Of a DNA stretch of 64,000 bases, positions 17,139 through 25,668 are shown in pieces. Numbering within the stretch: position 1 is the first letter of the stretch; the number at the start of each line of letters is the position of its first letter. Where the stretch lies: positions 50,539 through 114,538 of the forward strand of contig SVSG01000004.1 in NCBI GenBank assembly GCA_015064415.1, given 5' to 3'. The notes beneath the pieces were generated by a model. It was not told where the DNA came from and searched no databases. It was given only the letters and a program-made list of their open reading frames with translations. Position numbers and translations under genes: made by a program. Source of the DNA: Oscillospiraceae bacterium (GTDB taxonomy: Bacteria; Bacillota; Clostridia; Oscillospirales; CAG-272).

Positions 17139-17378
17139 ATGGGAAAATTCGACAGCTCGGTATATCGCGTTCGCCCCTTGATGGAACAAATTGAGAAGGA
17201 TCAAAATCCCTTTGCCGCGCTCCTTTCGCTTGTGGAGATCGCGCCACTCGGGGCGCCGCGCCTTTGTCGATATGACGGCGCAAATTGCAAGGAAAAGCAG
17301 CTGAAGCCCACAAAAAAGCATTTGTTGCCGCAGATCGTCTTTGCGGACAAGGCGGACATCACACAACACGATCGGTGA
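17139..17378 (+). CDS. small hypothetical protein
   Basis: A 79-residue soluble protein, start at 17139 after AAGAGGAG; an in-frame ATG at 17097 overlapping the phosphatase stop lacks a ribosome site. It has two Cys (RLCRYDGANC) and a basic middle. No family recognised. It is 18 bases upstream of the WYL regulator and probably co-transcribed with it. Confidence 0.55.
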   Translation: MGKFDSSVYRVRPLMEQIEKDQNPFAALLSLVEIAPLGAPRLCRYDGANCKEKQLKPTKKHLLPQIVFADKADITQHDR

Positions 17379-17396
17379 GAAGGAAAGGAGAAAACC

Positions 17397-18374
17397 ATGG
17401 CAGAACCGAAAAAACTGGCGGCGTTGCGCATTTTGCAGATCTTGCACAGGCACAGCGACATCGATCACCCCCTCAAGCAGGAGGAGATCATTGCCTGCTT
17501 GCAGCAGGATTACGGCCTTACGCTGGAGCGAAAGGCGATCAGCAGAACCATCTCGGAGCTGAAGGCGGCCGATTTTGATATCAGATCCTGTCGGGGCGGT
17601 ACTTATCTTGCCACCCGCACGTTTGAGGACGCGGAGCTGAAGATGCTGATCGACGGCGTCCTGCAAAGCAAGCACGTCACCGCCGCGCACTCCAAGGACC
17701 TGATCGAGCGCCTTTGCGGCCTTTCCAACAAATATTTCCGTTCTCACATCAAAAACGTGTACTCCGTCAACGAGTGGAGCAAAACGGAAAATCAGGCACT
17801 TTTCTACAATATCGACGTGGTGGACGAGGCCATTGCCACGGGCAAGCAGGTGGAGTTCCGCTACAACAAGTACGGGATCGACGGCAAGCTGCACGAAAGA
17901 AGCCCGCATACCGTCAGCCCCTATCAGCTGATTTTGCGCAATCAGCGCTATTATCTGCTGGGGCGCAGCGAGTGGTGGAAGACCATGTCCGCGTTCCGCA
18001 TGGATCGCATTTCGAACATGAAGCTCACCGACCTGCCCGCCGTGCCGATCACCAGCGTGCCGGACTATGAAAACGGCATTGATTACAAGCGCCTTGCCAC
18101 CTCCATGCCCTACATGTTCACCGACACGCCCGAGCGCATTGAGTTTGAGGCGGACGTGGCGGTGGTCGATCAGATCGTGGACTGGTTCGGCAAGGACGTC
18201 CGCATGACCCCGCTTGCCGGGGATGAAAACAAGATCAGCGTCTCACTTGTGGCAAGCCCCATGGCCATGAAATATTGGGCGATGCAGTACGTAGACTACG
18301 TGGTCGTGACCAAGCCAGAGCACCTCAGAAAAGAGATCCGCGAAAGTCTTGTGCAGGCTGTCAAAAAATATTGA
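17397..18374 (+). CDS. WYL-domain transcriptional regulator
   Basis: A 325-residue regulator. Residues 1-70 form a winged helix (LAALRILQILHRHS, then a recognition region with SRTISELKAADFDI). The rest is a WYL domain, with SPYQLILRNQRYYLLGRS at about 180-197 and a DRISNM segment. WYL proteins sense ligands, often oligonucleotides or single-stranded nucleic acid, and regulate stress or defence genes. The ribosome site is AAGGAGA. Its own target is not evident; the 60-bp repeat array and the AAA gene follow it. Confidence 0.88.
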   Translation: MAEPKKLAALRILQILHRHSDIDHPLKQEEIIACLQQDYGLTLERKAISRTISELKAADFDIRSCRGGTYLATRTFEDAELKMLIDGVLQSKHVTAAHSKDLIERLCGLSNKYFRSHIKNVYSVNEWSKTENQALFYNIDVVDEAIATGKQVEFRYNKYGIDGKLHERSPHTVSPYQLILRNQRYYLLGRSEWWKTMSAFRMDRISNMKLTDLPAVPITSVPDYENGIDYKRLATSMPYMFTDTPERIEFEADVAVVDQIVDWFGKDVRMTPLAGDENKISVSLVASPMAMKYWAMQYVDYVVVTKPEHLRKEIRESLVQAVKKY

Positions 18375-18402
18375 GCACAAATAGCACACGTGGGCAAACA
18401 AA

Positions 18403-18435
18403 AAACGGCAGAGGAAGTTCCTCTGCCGTTTTTTT
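18403..18435. terminator. terminator after the WYL regulator
   Basis: Perfect 13-bp stem (18403-18415 with 18419-18431), loop AGT, flanked by A and T runs. Confidence 0.92.
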
Positions 18436-18490
18436 GTTTGTGGTTTCAGAGAGCCCCCTCAAGCGCATGCCTTGGTGTCGCCGTGATTCC

Positions 18491-18730
18491 CGATGCACAA
18501 AACGGCAACGCACAACCCCGTAGGGGCGACCATTGGTCGCCCGCGACCCACGACACACAAAACGGCAACGCACAAACCCGTAGGGGTCATTCACGAATGA
18601 CCCGCCATCCGCGATGCACAAACGGCTATGCACAAATCCGTAGGGGCGACCATTGGTCGCCCGCGATCCACGATACACAACGCGGGTATGCACAAATCCG
18701 TAGGGGCGACCATTGGTCGCCCGTGATCGC
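18491..18730. repeat. four-unit 60-bp tandem repeat with palindromic core
   Basis: Four units of about 60 bp. Each has a CACAA...CCGTAGGGG half followed by a hairpin. Units 1, 3 and 4 carry GGCGACCATTGGTCGCC, and unit 2 carries GGGTCATTC...GAATGACCC: a different sequence with the same ability to fold. Non-coding. A related single copy appears at 36430-36525. Confidence 0.85.
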
Positions 18731-18812
18731 GCGCTTTCTTTCCTTTTTGTCCCTTTTTTGGTGCATAACCTGTGGTAAAATAAGTTCGAAAAAGAGAAAA
18801 GGGGGACGAAAT

Positions 18813-20825
18813 ATGCAGTTTTATAAGATTCAGGTGAAGCTGGTTGCCAAGGAGCAGGAGGAGAACGGGAGAAGAATCAAGGACGAGCGCATCAAAAGCA
18901 TCAAGATCGCGGCGGCGGAGTACAACGGCAGGGTGCGCGATTGCTTTTGCTTTGTCAGCGAGATGGATGCACAGCGTGCGGACCTGGGCGTGATCGCCAA
19001 GGAGAGCGTGGAGCCGACCGCCGTCGCGCGCAAGTTTGCCGAGGCCGTCGGGCTTGAGGTGTGGGAGCTGAGCGCCGCCGAGATCACGCTGGCCACCCTG
19101 CAGGCCATGCTGGGGCGGGCAAGCCGCATCGATTACATCGAGGATGACGACGACGTGCTGGAAAGCGTGGGGCTGGAAAAGATCACGGGGCACGTGGGCC
19201 GCTCGCTTCGCTTCGGGGAAAATCTGGTGGAGGAGAAGGTGGAAAAGGAGGAGCTGGTCCGCTCGGTAGAGAAGTGCTTTGCCTGCGAGACGCTCCTGCC
19301 CGAGCTGGACCGCATCTATATGGGGAAGCATGCCACGCGCGTGTTGGGGCACCCCGTGCACTACATCGTGGAGGCCGATGACCGCGACGTTCGTCGCGAG
19401 ATGTATCAGGTCATTCTGAACGCCCTGCACGATTGCGGGCGCCTTGTCAACAGAAGATACGCGTTTTTGGATTTCCGTCCGGGCGAGGGGTACTCCCACG
19501 CGGCGTACGAGGATCTGTACCGCGCCTGCTTCGGCGGCGCCGTAGTGGCGCGTTTTCTGACCGAGGGGGACGAGGAGGACGGCGAGAGTGCCACGGACGC
19601 GCACGAGATCATCGAAAACATTTGTGCGATGGCAAAAAGCTATCGCAACCGCGTGCTGACGATCATCTGCCTGCCGCGTGCCTGCAATAAGCTGAAGGCA
19701 ACCTTCTATGATTATCTTGACAACATGGCCTTTGTGGAGGTGCGCGAGGATTTTATTCGCGGTGAGCGTGCCGAGGGCTTTTTGCGCCGCCTTGCGAAGG
19801 AGCAGCACGTCCGCACCGATAAGCAGCTGCTTGCCGCGGTGCAGGGGGATCAGCCCTACCTTGCCGCCGAGCTGCGCGAGATCTTCGAAAATTGGTACAA
19901 TGACAAGCTGAAAAACAGCGTTTACCCGCAGTATAAGGACGTCGCCGTGATGCACAAAACGCAGGTGAAGCCCGAGCACCGCGGCAACGCGTACGACGAG
20001 CTTGAGGAAATGATCGGTCTTGGCGGCGCCAAGGCGGTGATCCGCAAGGCGCTGAATTACTACAAGCTGCAGAAGCTGTATGCGCAGAAGGGCGTCAAGC
20101 GGGACAACCCCGCCATGCACATGGTCTTTACCGGTAATCCCGGCACGGCCAAGACCACGGTGGCGCGTCTGTTTGCCCGCATCATGCGTGAAAACGGACT
20201 GCTTTCCAAGGGTCAGCTGGTGGAGGTCGGCCGCGGCGATCTGGTCGGGAAGTACGTGGGTTGGACGGCGCAAACGGTGCAGGCGAAATTCAAGCAGGCC
20301 ATCGGCGGTGTGCTTTTCATCGACGAGGCGTACTCGCTGGTGGATGACCGCGGCGGCTCCTACGGTGACGAGGCGATCAATACCATCGTGCAGGAGATGG
20401 AGAACCACCGCGCCGACGTGGTGGTGATCTTTGCCGGCTATCCCGAGCAGATGGAGGGCTTTTTGCAAAAGAACCCCGGTCTGCGCTCCCGTATCGCCTT
20501 CCACGTGCCCTTTGCGGATTACGACAGCAAGGAGCTTTGCGAGATCGCACGGCTGATCGGCAAGAAAAACGGCATGCGTATCGAAAAGGCGGCGATGGAA
20601 AAGCTGGAAACGCTGTTTGAAAGCGCCCGCACGGGGCATGACTTCGGCAACGGTCGCTACGTGCGCAACGTCTTTGAGCAGGCGAAGATGAACCAGGCCA
20701 CCCGCCTTCTGGAGGGGGATTTTGACGATATCACGACCGAGCAGATCACCACGATCACGGCCGCTGACATCATGGAGCCCCCCGTCATTTCCCACGCAGA
20801 AAAGCGCAGGGTCGGTTTCTTCTGA
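18813..20825 (+). CDS. CbbX/SpoVK-like AAA+ ATPase with large unknown N-terminal region
   Basis: A 670-residue protein. The C-terminal 260 residues are an AAA+ module of the CbbX/SpoVK group: Walker A GNPGTAKTT (near 440), the YVGWTAQTV pore-loop region, Walker B VLFIDEAYSL (near 500) and the FAGYPEQM sensor 1 segment. The first about 400 residues match nothing I recognise and are rich in charged residues. The start at 18813 is set by GGGGGA upstream; in-frame sequence before it runs through the tandem repeat and is not coding. A poor promoter may lie at 18755-18781 (TAAAAT -10). The next gene starts 4 bases after the stop. Confidence 0.85.
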   Translation: MQFYKIQVKLVAKEQEENGRRIKDERIKSIKIAAAEYNGRVRDCFCFVSEMDAQRADLGVIAKESVEPTAVARKFAEAVGLEVWELSAAEITLATLQAMLGRASRIDYIEDDDDVLESVGLEKITGHVGRSLRFGENLVEEKVEKEELVRSVEKCFACETLLPELDRIYMGKHATRVLGHPVHYIVEADDRDVRREMYQVILNALHDCGRLVNRRYAFLDFRPGEGYSHAAYEDLYRACFGGAVVARFLTEGDEEDGESATDAHEIIENICAMAKSYRNRVLTIICLPRACNKLKATFYDYLDNMAFVEVREDFIRGERAEGFLRRLAKEQHVRTDKQLLAAVQGDQPYLAAELREIFENWYNDKLKNSVYPQYKDVAVMHKTQVKPEHRGNAYDELEEMIGLGGAKAVIRKALNYYKLQKLYAQKGVKRDNPAMHMVFTGNPGTAKTTVARLFARIMRENGLLSKGQLVEVGRGDLVGKYVGWTAQTVQAKFKQAIGGVLFIDEAYSLVDDRGGSYGDEAINTIVQEMENHRADVVVIFAGYPEQMEGFLQKNPGLRSRIAFHVPFADYDSKELCEIARLIGKKNGMRIEKAAMEKLETLFESARTGHDFGNGRYVRNVFEQAKMNQATRLLEGDFDDITTEQITTITAADIMEPPVISHAEKRRVGFF

Positions 20826-20829
20826 TACC

Positions 20830-21648
20830 ATGGTGATCAAGAAGCTGACGGTGCTGAATTTCGGCTCGGTGGAGGCGCTGACGCTTTCCTTTTCGGGAGG
20901 GCTGCACGTGGTAACGGAGCGCTTTGCGGACGAGGTGGCGTTTGCCTTGCTGTGCATTTGCAACAGCAAGGCGGCGCCGGGCGGCACCTATTGGATACGG
21001 GGAAATTCCGCTTTTTTGGCCGAGGTCATCCTTGCGGGCAAGGAATACGCCGTCACCGCAAGGCCGACGGCCGCACGCGAAAGCTTTTGCCTGCGCGCCC
21101 GCACGCGGGGCGGTGAGGAGCGCACCGAGGAATATCTATACCTGACCTCGCATTGTGAGGCGCAGGACAAAGCGGAATATTTTGACGGCAACGATAAAAA
21201 TCACGCCAAAAGATTACTTTGCTGTGATCCCGAGCAGATGCTTTCAGCAGAGCTGTGCCGCGCCACGGAGAGGCTGTGCAGGATCAAGAGCTTCCGTTCT
21301 TATCTGTTTTCATTTATCAAAAATTTTGCCCCCGAGCGCTTGCGCGAGGGCAAGGAATATGAGATCGTTTTGCGCGAGGACGGCGAATACGCCGTACAGC
21401 ACCCGCGCTTACGCGCACCCCTTTGCCTGAGCGAGAGCGAGCAACGCCTTTTTCGCTATCTGTGCTTTTTGCGCAGTGCGGAGTTCTGGCACGGGTTTGA
21501 GGAGCTGCGCAACTTACATAGTGTAAAAAAACCGTTGCTGGTCTGCCATTTTTTAGAGCGGCTGGACGAAAGCGTGGACGTAGCACCCCTGCTTGCGCGC
21601 ACAAAAGCGCTCTCGCGGCAGGTGATTTTGCTGTCTTTTTCCAAATAA
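20830..21648 (+). CDS. degenerate RecF/SMC-like ATPase
   Basis: A 272-residue protein. Its start (KKLTVLNFGSVEALTLSFSGGLHVV) has the beta-strand pattern of RecF/SbcC-type ATPases, but where a Walker A GxxGxGKS should follow it reads ERFADEVAFAL, so nucleotide binding is probably lost. The C-terminus keeps the spacing of a Walker B/D-loop region (LLVCHFLERLDES) and ends in a QVILLSF strand, again without the usual acidic pair. It is 4 bases behind the AAA ATPase gene and surely co-expressed. Function unknown; a scaffold or substrate of its AAA neighbour is inference. Confidence 0.6.
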   Translation: MVIKKLTVLNFGSVEALTLSFSGGLHVVTERFADEVAFALLCICNSKAAPGGTYWIRGNSAFLAEVILAGKEYAVTARPTAARESFCLRARTRGGEERTEEYLYLTSHCEAQDKAEYFDGNDKNHAKRLLCCDPEQMLSAELCRATERLCRIKSFRSYLFSFIKNFAPERLREGKEYEIVLREDGEYAVQHPRLRAPLCLSESEQRLFRYLCFLRSAEFWHGFEELRNLHSVKKPLLVCHFLERLDESVDVAPLLARTKALSRQVILLSFSK

Positions 21649-21697
21649 GTGCCCAAACGGGTGGAAAAAACGGCGATTTTACATATGATAAAACAAA

Positions 21698-21730
21698 ACA
21701 GCGGCGGGCCAGTGCCCACCGCTGTTTTTG
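21698..21730. terminator. terminator-like hairpin after the AAA pair
   Basis: 12-bp stem (21698-21709 with 21714-21725) with one mismatch and a 4-base loop, followed by TTTTT. Confidence 0.75.
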
Positions 21731-21827
21731 TATAACGAAAACCACGCCATAGAGGCGCGGTAGAAGAAAGGCTATTGCCGATGAGGAGAATATAAACAAA
21801 AGAAAAACGCAGGATGTTATGTGAAAA

Positions 21828-21875
21828 GGCTCCCTCCGGGAGGGAGCTGTCAGTTGTAGACTGACTGAGGGAGCC
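21828..21875. repeat. dispersed GGCTCCCTC hairpin element
   Basis: GGCTCCCTC can pair with GAGGGAGC at 21840-21847 or with GAGGGAGCC at 21867-21875, with an inner stem GTCAGT/ACTGAC between. A second copy is at 48534-48577. This element type is widespread in Clostridial intergenic DNA. Confidence 0.8.
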
Positions 21876-21944
21876 CGCGCAACAAAGGAAAAGCGTTTGT
21901 AAAAGGGCGAGTCGAGTTGTCAAAAGCAAAATTTCGAAGTGACG

Positions 21945-22014
21945 CAGGCTCCTTCCGTCACACCACCTCGCTTGCGCGAGCTGCGCGTGCCACCTCCCTC
22001 TCGGAGGGAGGCTG
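21945..22014. repeat. dispersed GCCTCCCTC hairpin element, opposite orientation
   Basis: Read on the minus strand it begins with a CCTCCCTC/GAGGGAGG hairpin and ends in GGAAGGAGCC, with a GCTCGCGCAAGCGAG hairpin inside. It belongs to the same broad class as the 21828 element but in the opposite orientation; the two flank about 70 bp. Confidence 0.7.
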
Positions 22015-22089
22015 CAAAGTAGCCGACCGACGAGGGGCGGAGAGGAGGCTTGATGCGGCAAAATGCGAGGACGGACGAAGAGCAAAACG

Positions 22090-22210
22090 CCCCGTTAACG
22101 GGGAGCAAGTATTCTTTGCGCGGCTGGCAGGCCAATCTTTAGCGCACTTGTGCGCGGCCAGTAGTATTAGGGCTATGCCCGAAACTGAAATACCCCCCAC
22201 TATGCTGGGG
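22090..22210. other. cluster of short hairpins, unknown structured element
   Basis: In 120 bp there are a perfect 14-bp palindrome CCCCGTTAACGGGG (22090-22103), GCGCAC/GTGCGC (22142-22155, extendable to a longer CTGG...CCAG stem), GGGC/GCCC (22170-22180) and CCCCA/TGGGG (22195-22210). It sits between two convergent gene ends. A structured RNA or an insertion sequence end are both possible; no transposase is nearby. Confidence 0.55.
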
Positions 22211-22221
22211 ATCATTATTTG

Positions 22222-23901
22222 TTAGAGCGTTGCAGGTAGAATTCGGATCTGCACGCGAAGCACATTTTTGCCCGTTGCGGCAAAGGCGCGGTAGCGGCCG
22301 TTGCGGTTCTCGGCCGTAAAGCCGAGATCTGTGATCTCGCCGTCGGTTTCATAGCGGCAAACCCAACCCCCGTAGTGAATTTCAAGCGTGTGCGCACCTG
22401 CCACGATCTCGGTGTTCGTCTCGCCGTCAAAGGCGAAGGCAGGGAGCGAGAAGGCGATCTCGCCGTTGCCAAAAACCTCCGCCAAAACGCCGTTTTCCGA
22501 TACCGTTATGGCACTTTTTACATTTTTTCCATCCGCAAAGCGGCAACAAAGCTCGCTTCCGGCGCGCCCATCGTCTTGCGAAAGAGCCACAACCTCATAG
22601 ATGGTATCCGTACCCGTGGCAAAGCACCACTCGTCACCCGTCTTTACACCCGCGCAAAAAGAAAGAGCGCGCGGCGTAGGTGTTTCAAGGACATAATTCG
22701 GCTTGCCGCCGGGGCAGGGCACCGACATACAGATCGCGGACGGCGCGCCTGCGCGGTGCACGCGCCCCACACCGGAGGCATCGTAATGCGGATCGGCGGC
22801 GGTGTCGATCTGCGCCGAGTAGCCGCCCGCGCGCAGGTAGACCGCGTGGAAATACTCCGAGGTCTGCCACGCCACGGGGGTGGTCACGTCAAGCTCCGTT
22901 GCGGCGATCGTCTCGTCACAGGTGAGGTATGCCTCGTGCAAAAAGGATGCCGCCGTGATCATGTATTTGTCAAAATAGGCGTATTCTTCGCAACCGAATT
23001 TGCTCTTGGTGGGGTAGCGGTTTTTGATGTGATAGATCGGACTTTTGGAAAGCCAGTACTCCGTCACGTCCACGGCGCGCGCGGCGGCCGCCTTGAACCT
23101 GCCCGCAAGCGCAAGATCCCCCGTTTTCTTGTACCGTGTGGCCTCGTATTCAAAGATCAGCGCCAGCCACGGCTCGTTGTGAAGGAACTGATTGCTTCGC
23201 CCGCCAAAGGGGAGCTCACCCGTGACGGACTGCATTTTCAGCGAAAGAAGCGCGGCCTTTTGAATGGTATCGTCGATCCGCTCGCGGTACTTTCCTTGAT
23301 AACCGAGGCGCAAAAGGATGGCAAAAAGCCCGCGCGGCACGTGATCGTAGACCACGGGCGCATGGTGAGTACCGTCGCGGTACATACCGTTCTCGTCCAG
23401 ATGCTTCAGCTGTGTGGCAAGCTGAATATCAATGACCCCGGCGGTGTCAGCAAGCCCTGCCACGTTGCGGCGGTATTCGCTTACCGCAGTAAACAGCGCC
23501 CAGTTGAATATCACCTCGTCCTCGTCCCCGGCAATTTTGGTATAGCAGGAATAGGGCTCGATCGACGCGATCTCGCGCTTCCAGGCATCTACGCGCGCGG
23601 CATCCAGGATCTTCGCGTGTTCCACCGCCTCGATACAGTTGAGGATCTCGCGCACCGAAAAATCGTTTGCCGCCTTCACGCGCGGGATCTGCGTGCAGCA
23701 AAAATCCATCATCTCAAGGAAGAGCGACAGCAGATCGATTCTGCGCCCGTGCGAGATCAGAATACCGATGTTGGAGGTCAGGCGCGGGAAGCCGTGCTCG
23801 GTAAGGCCGTCCCGTTTCACATCGTTGAAATAGCGCTCGATATGTGCGCGCGAATAGGCAGAAAGTGCCTTTTCCATCAAATCAATATAGCGTTTTTTCA
23901 T
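22222..23901 (-). CDS. alpha/alpha-toroid protein, putative glycosidase or lyase
   Basis: A 559-residue soluble protein, last gene of the eight-gene minus-strand operon. The N-terminal about 380 residues are mainly helical with repeated aromatic-rich helices (YAYFDKYMITAASFLHEA near 310-327), as in alpha/alpha-toroid polysaccharide lyases and unsaturated glucuronyl hydrolases. The remainder is beta-rich, like their C-terminal sandwich. No exact family was recognised. The ribosome site is AAGGAGAAAAACG, 11 bases after the dehydrogenase stop. With a heparinase-type lyase in the same operon, a role in cleaving an oligosaccharide is likely but inferred. Confidence 0.65.
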   Translation of the reverse strand: MKKRYIDLMEKALSAYSRAHIERYFNDVKRDGLTEHGFPRLTSNIGILISHGRRIDLLSLFLEMMDFCCTQIPRVKAANDFSVREILNCIEAVEHAKILDAARVDAWKREIASIEPYSCYTKIAGDEDEVIFNWALFTAVSEYRRNVAGLADTAGVIDIQLATQLKHLDENGMYRDGTHHAPVVYDHVPRGLFAILLRLGYQGKYRERIDDTIQKAALLSLKMQSVTGELPFGGRSNQFLHNEPWLALIFEYEATRYKKTGDLALAGRFKAAAARAVDVTEYWLSKSPIYHIKNRYPTKSKFGCEEYAYFDKYMITAASFLHEAYLTCDETIAATELDVTTPVAWQTSEYFHAVYLRAGGYSAQIDTAADPHYDASGVGRVHRAGAPSAICMSVPCPGGKPNYVLETPTPRALSFCAGVKTGDEWCFATGTDTIYEVVALSQDDGRAGSELCCRFADGKNVKSAITVSENGVLAEVFGNGEIAFSLPAFAFDGETNTEIVAGAHTLEIHYGGWVCRYETDGEITDLGFTAENRNGRYRAFAATGKNVLRVQIRILPATL

Positions 23902-23912
23902 CGTTTTTCTCC

Positions 23913-24914
23913 TTACGCCATGGTTTCCAGCATTTTTTCGCTGACCTCGTATTTCGTGGGCTCGCCCGCGAGATACGCGGCAAGCTCCGTTTCCATATAC
24001 TCCGCCATGCGCACCACCTCATCACCGAGCGAGCCCGCAATGTGCGGGGTCAGGAAGCAATTTTCAAGAGTATAAAACGGGTGGTCGGCCTCGGGCGGCT
24101 CGGGGTAGGTGACGTCCAATACCGCCGTGAGGTCGGGGCGCGCCTCAAGCACTTGCACAAGGTCCTCCTCCACCACCTGTGCGCCGCGTCCCGTGTTCAA
24201 AAAGGTGGCATACGGTATGAGTTTTTCAAGCAATTCGCCGTTCAGCATCCCCTTTGTCTGCGCGTTATTGGCAAGGTGGTTGGAGACCACAAGCGAGGTG
24301 GAAAACAGCTCCTCCGGGGACACGCGCGTGACGCCAAGCGCCTTGGCACGCTCCTCGGAAAGGAAGGGGTCAAAGACCACCACCTCCAAGCGATAATCTT
24401 TCAGCTTTTCCGCCACCATCGAGCCGATCATGCCGCAGCCAATGAGACCCACGCGCGTGCCGTAATTGCCACGCGTCGCGCCCTTGCGCACCTTGGCATC
24501 CTCGTGGCGCTGTCCCTGTAAAAGGCGCGTTTGCGCGAAAAAGCCCTTGGTGGCAAGCAGGATCTGTGCCACGGTGTACTCCGCCACGGGCACGGCATTC
24601 GCCGCCCACGCGGAAAAGACCTTGACACCGCGCGCAAGAAAGGGGCGTGCGAAGGATTGCACCGTGCCCGCTGCGTAAAAGACGCATTTGAGGCGCGGGA
24701 AGCACGCGGCGATCTCCTCCTCGCTGAACTGCGGCATTCCCCACGTGGAAAGGATGATCTCCACGTCGGCAAAATCAGAGGGAGAGACAAGCACGTCCTC
24801 CTTGGTGTAAATGTTTTCCGCCAGCGTGACAAGCTTTTGCAAGCGCGCGATCACGCCGTTCGCGTATACGCGTTGCACCTCTTTTTCCCGTTTGCACAAG
24901 AATATGGCTCTCAT
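23913..24914 (-). CDS. D-2-hydroxyacid dehydrogenase family oxidoreductase
   Basis: A 333-residue NAD(P)-dependent enzyme. The Rossmann motif GLIGCGMIGSM is at about 156-166, the substrate-binding arginine lies in NTGRG, and the catalytic His in LTPHIAGS. This family reversibly reduces 2-keto acids. Start at 24914 is preceded by AGGAGGATGAA, and the upstream isomerase stop ends 1 base before. In this operon it may reduce a keto acid produced from a uronate; that is inference. Confidence 0.85.
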   Translation of the reverse strand: MRAIFLCKREKEVQRVYANGVIARLQKLVTLAENIYTKEDVLVSPSDFADVEIILSTWGMPQFSEEEIAACFPRLKCVFYAAGTVQSFARPFLARGVKVFSAWAANAVPVAEYTVAQILLATKGFFAQTRLLQGQRHEDAKVRKGATRGNYGTRVGLIGCGMIGSMVAEKLKDYRLEVVVFDPFLSEERAKALGVTRVSPEELFSTSLVVSNHLANNAQTKGMLNGELLEKLIPYATFLNTGRGAQVVEEDLVQVLEARPDLTAVLDVTYPEPPEADHPFYTLENCFLTPHIAGSLGDEVVRMAEYMETELAAYLAGEPTKYEVSEKMLETMA

Positions 24915-24915
24915 T

Positions 24916-25668
24916 TCATCCTCCTATGATCGCGCGCAGGGCATCCGCCTCGCGGCAAAGCGTTTCCAATCGTCCATCCGGCATAAATTCCAGCAGCAGC
25001 GTGCGCGGCGTGGAAAAATGCGCAAGATATAGTTGCCAATCACCGACCGCGTCCGGAAGCGGGAGCTTTTCCTCGCCCCGCCAGTTGAACACGTGTAAAT
25101 GCGTGGCGAAGGGGGCAATTTTTTGCGCGTTTTCTGCGTTTTCTCGTACCGTTTGCCACTGAAACGGTTGCCAGTACATCAAAAAATGCGGCGAACCGAT
25201 CTGCTCCATCAGCCACACGGCATCCGTCACGCGCTCGGTGAAGCTTTTTTTGTGGCACTCCATACAAAGCGTGACCCCCTCACGCGCGGCAAGCGCGGCC
25301 GCCTTTCGGCATTCCGAAAGCAACACCGATCTTTCTTCATCGGTCATCTCCGCGCCGCACTTCGTGCCGCACCAGAGGCGCAGTACGTCGGTGCCTAAAA
25401 TTTTGGCGGCGGCAATATAGTCGGGCAGCTCCGAGAGCGGCGTTTTGCCAAGACGGAAGTAGGTGCCGTAGGAGGAGCACGTGATGCCGTATTGTTGTTG
25501 CAAATAAGCAAGCTCCTGCAAGCGTGCCGCGTTGGTCGCGGGTGCGTGCACGTCGCTCCCCCACTCGATATGGGTAAGCCCCGCGCGCGCCATTTCCTTT
25601 AAGATCTCCTCGGGCGCGCGGTCGCGAAAAGAGACCGACACAAGCCCCAAATTATAGCCGTTTTTCAT
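24916..25668 (-). CDS. sugar phosphate isomerase/epimerase (TIM barrel)
   Basis: A 250-residue xylose isomerase-like TIM-barrel protein: HIEWGSD near 33-39, CMECHKKS with a metal-binding Glu mid-protein, and THLHVFNW near 195. It likely interconverts a ketose and aldose or epimerises a sugar acid. ATG 25668 is preferred because GGGAGAT lies upstream; the gene overlaps the flavoprotein stop by 17 bases. One of two intact copies of this superfamily in the window, plus one truncated. Confidence 0.82.
   Translation of the reverse strand: MKNGYNLGLVSVSFRDRAPEEILKEMARAGLTHIEWGSDVHAPATNAARLQELAYLQQQYGITCSSYGTYFRLGKTPLSELPDYIAAAKILGTDVLRLWCGTKCGAEMTDEERSVLLSECRKAAALAAREGVTLCMECHKKSFTERVTDAVWLMEQIGSPHFLMYWQPFQWQTVRENAENAQKIAPFATHLHVFNWRGEEKLPLPDAVGDWQLYLAHFSTPRTLLLEFMPDGRLETLCREADALRAIIGG

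Noticed and set aside
18491..18730. Possible small CRISPR array
   Set aside because: Nearly the whole 60-bp unit is repeated, so there are no unique spacers; the units are palindromic and there are no cas genes nearby.
18591..20987. A long minus-strand frame opposite the AAA ATPase gene
   Set aside because: The plus strand has textbook Walker motifs in its frame; the antisense translation is His/Leu-rich with no domain, a codon-bias shadow.
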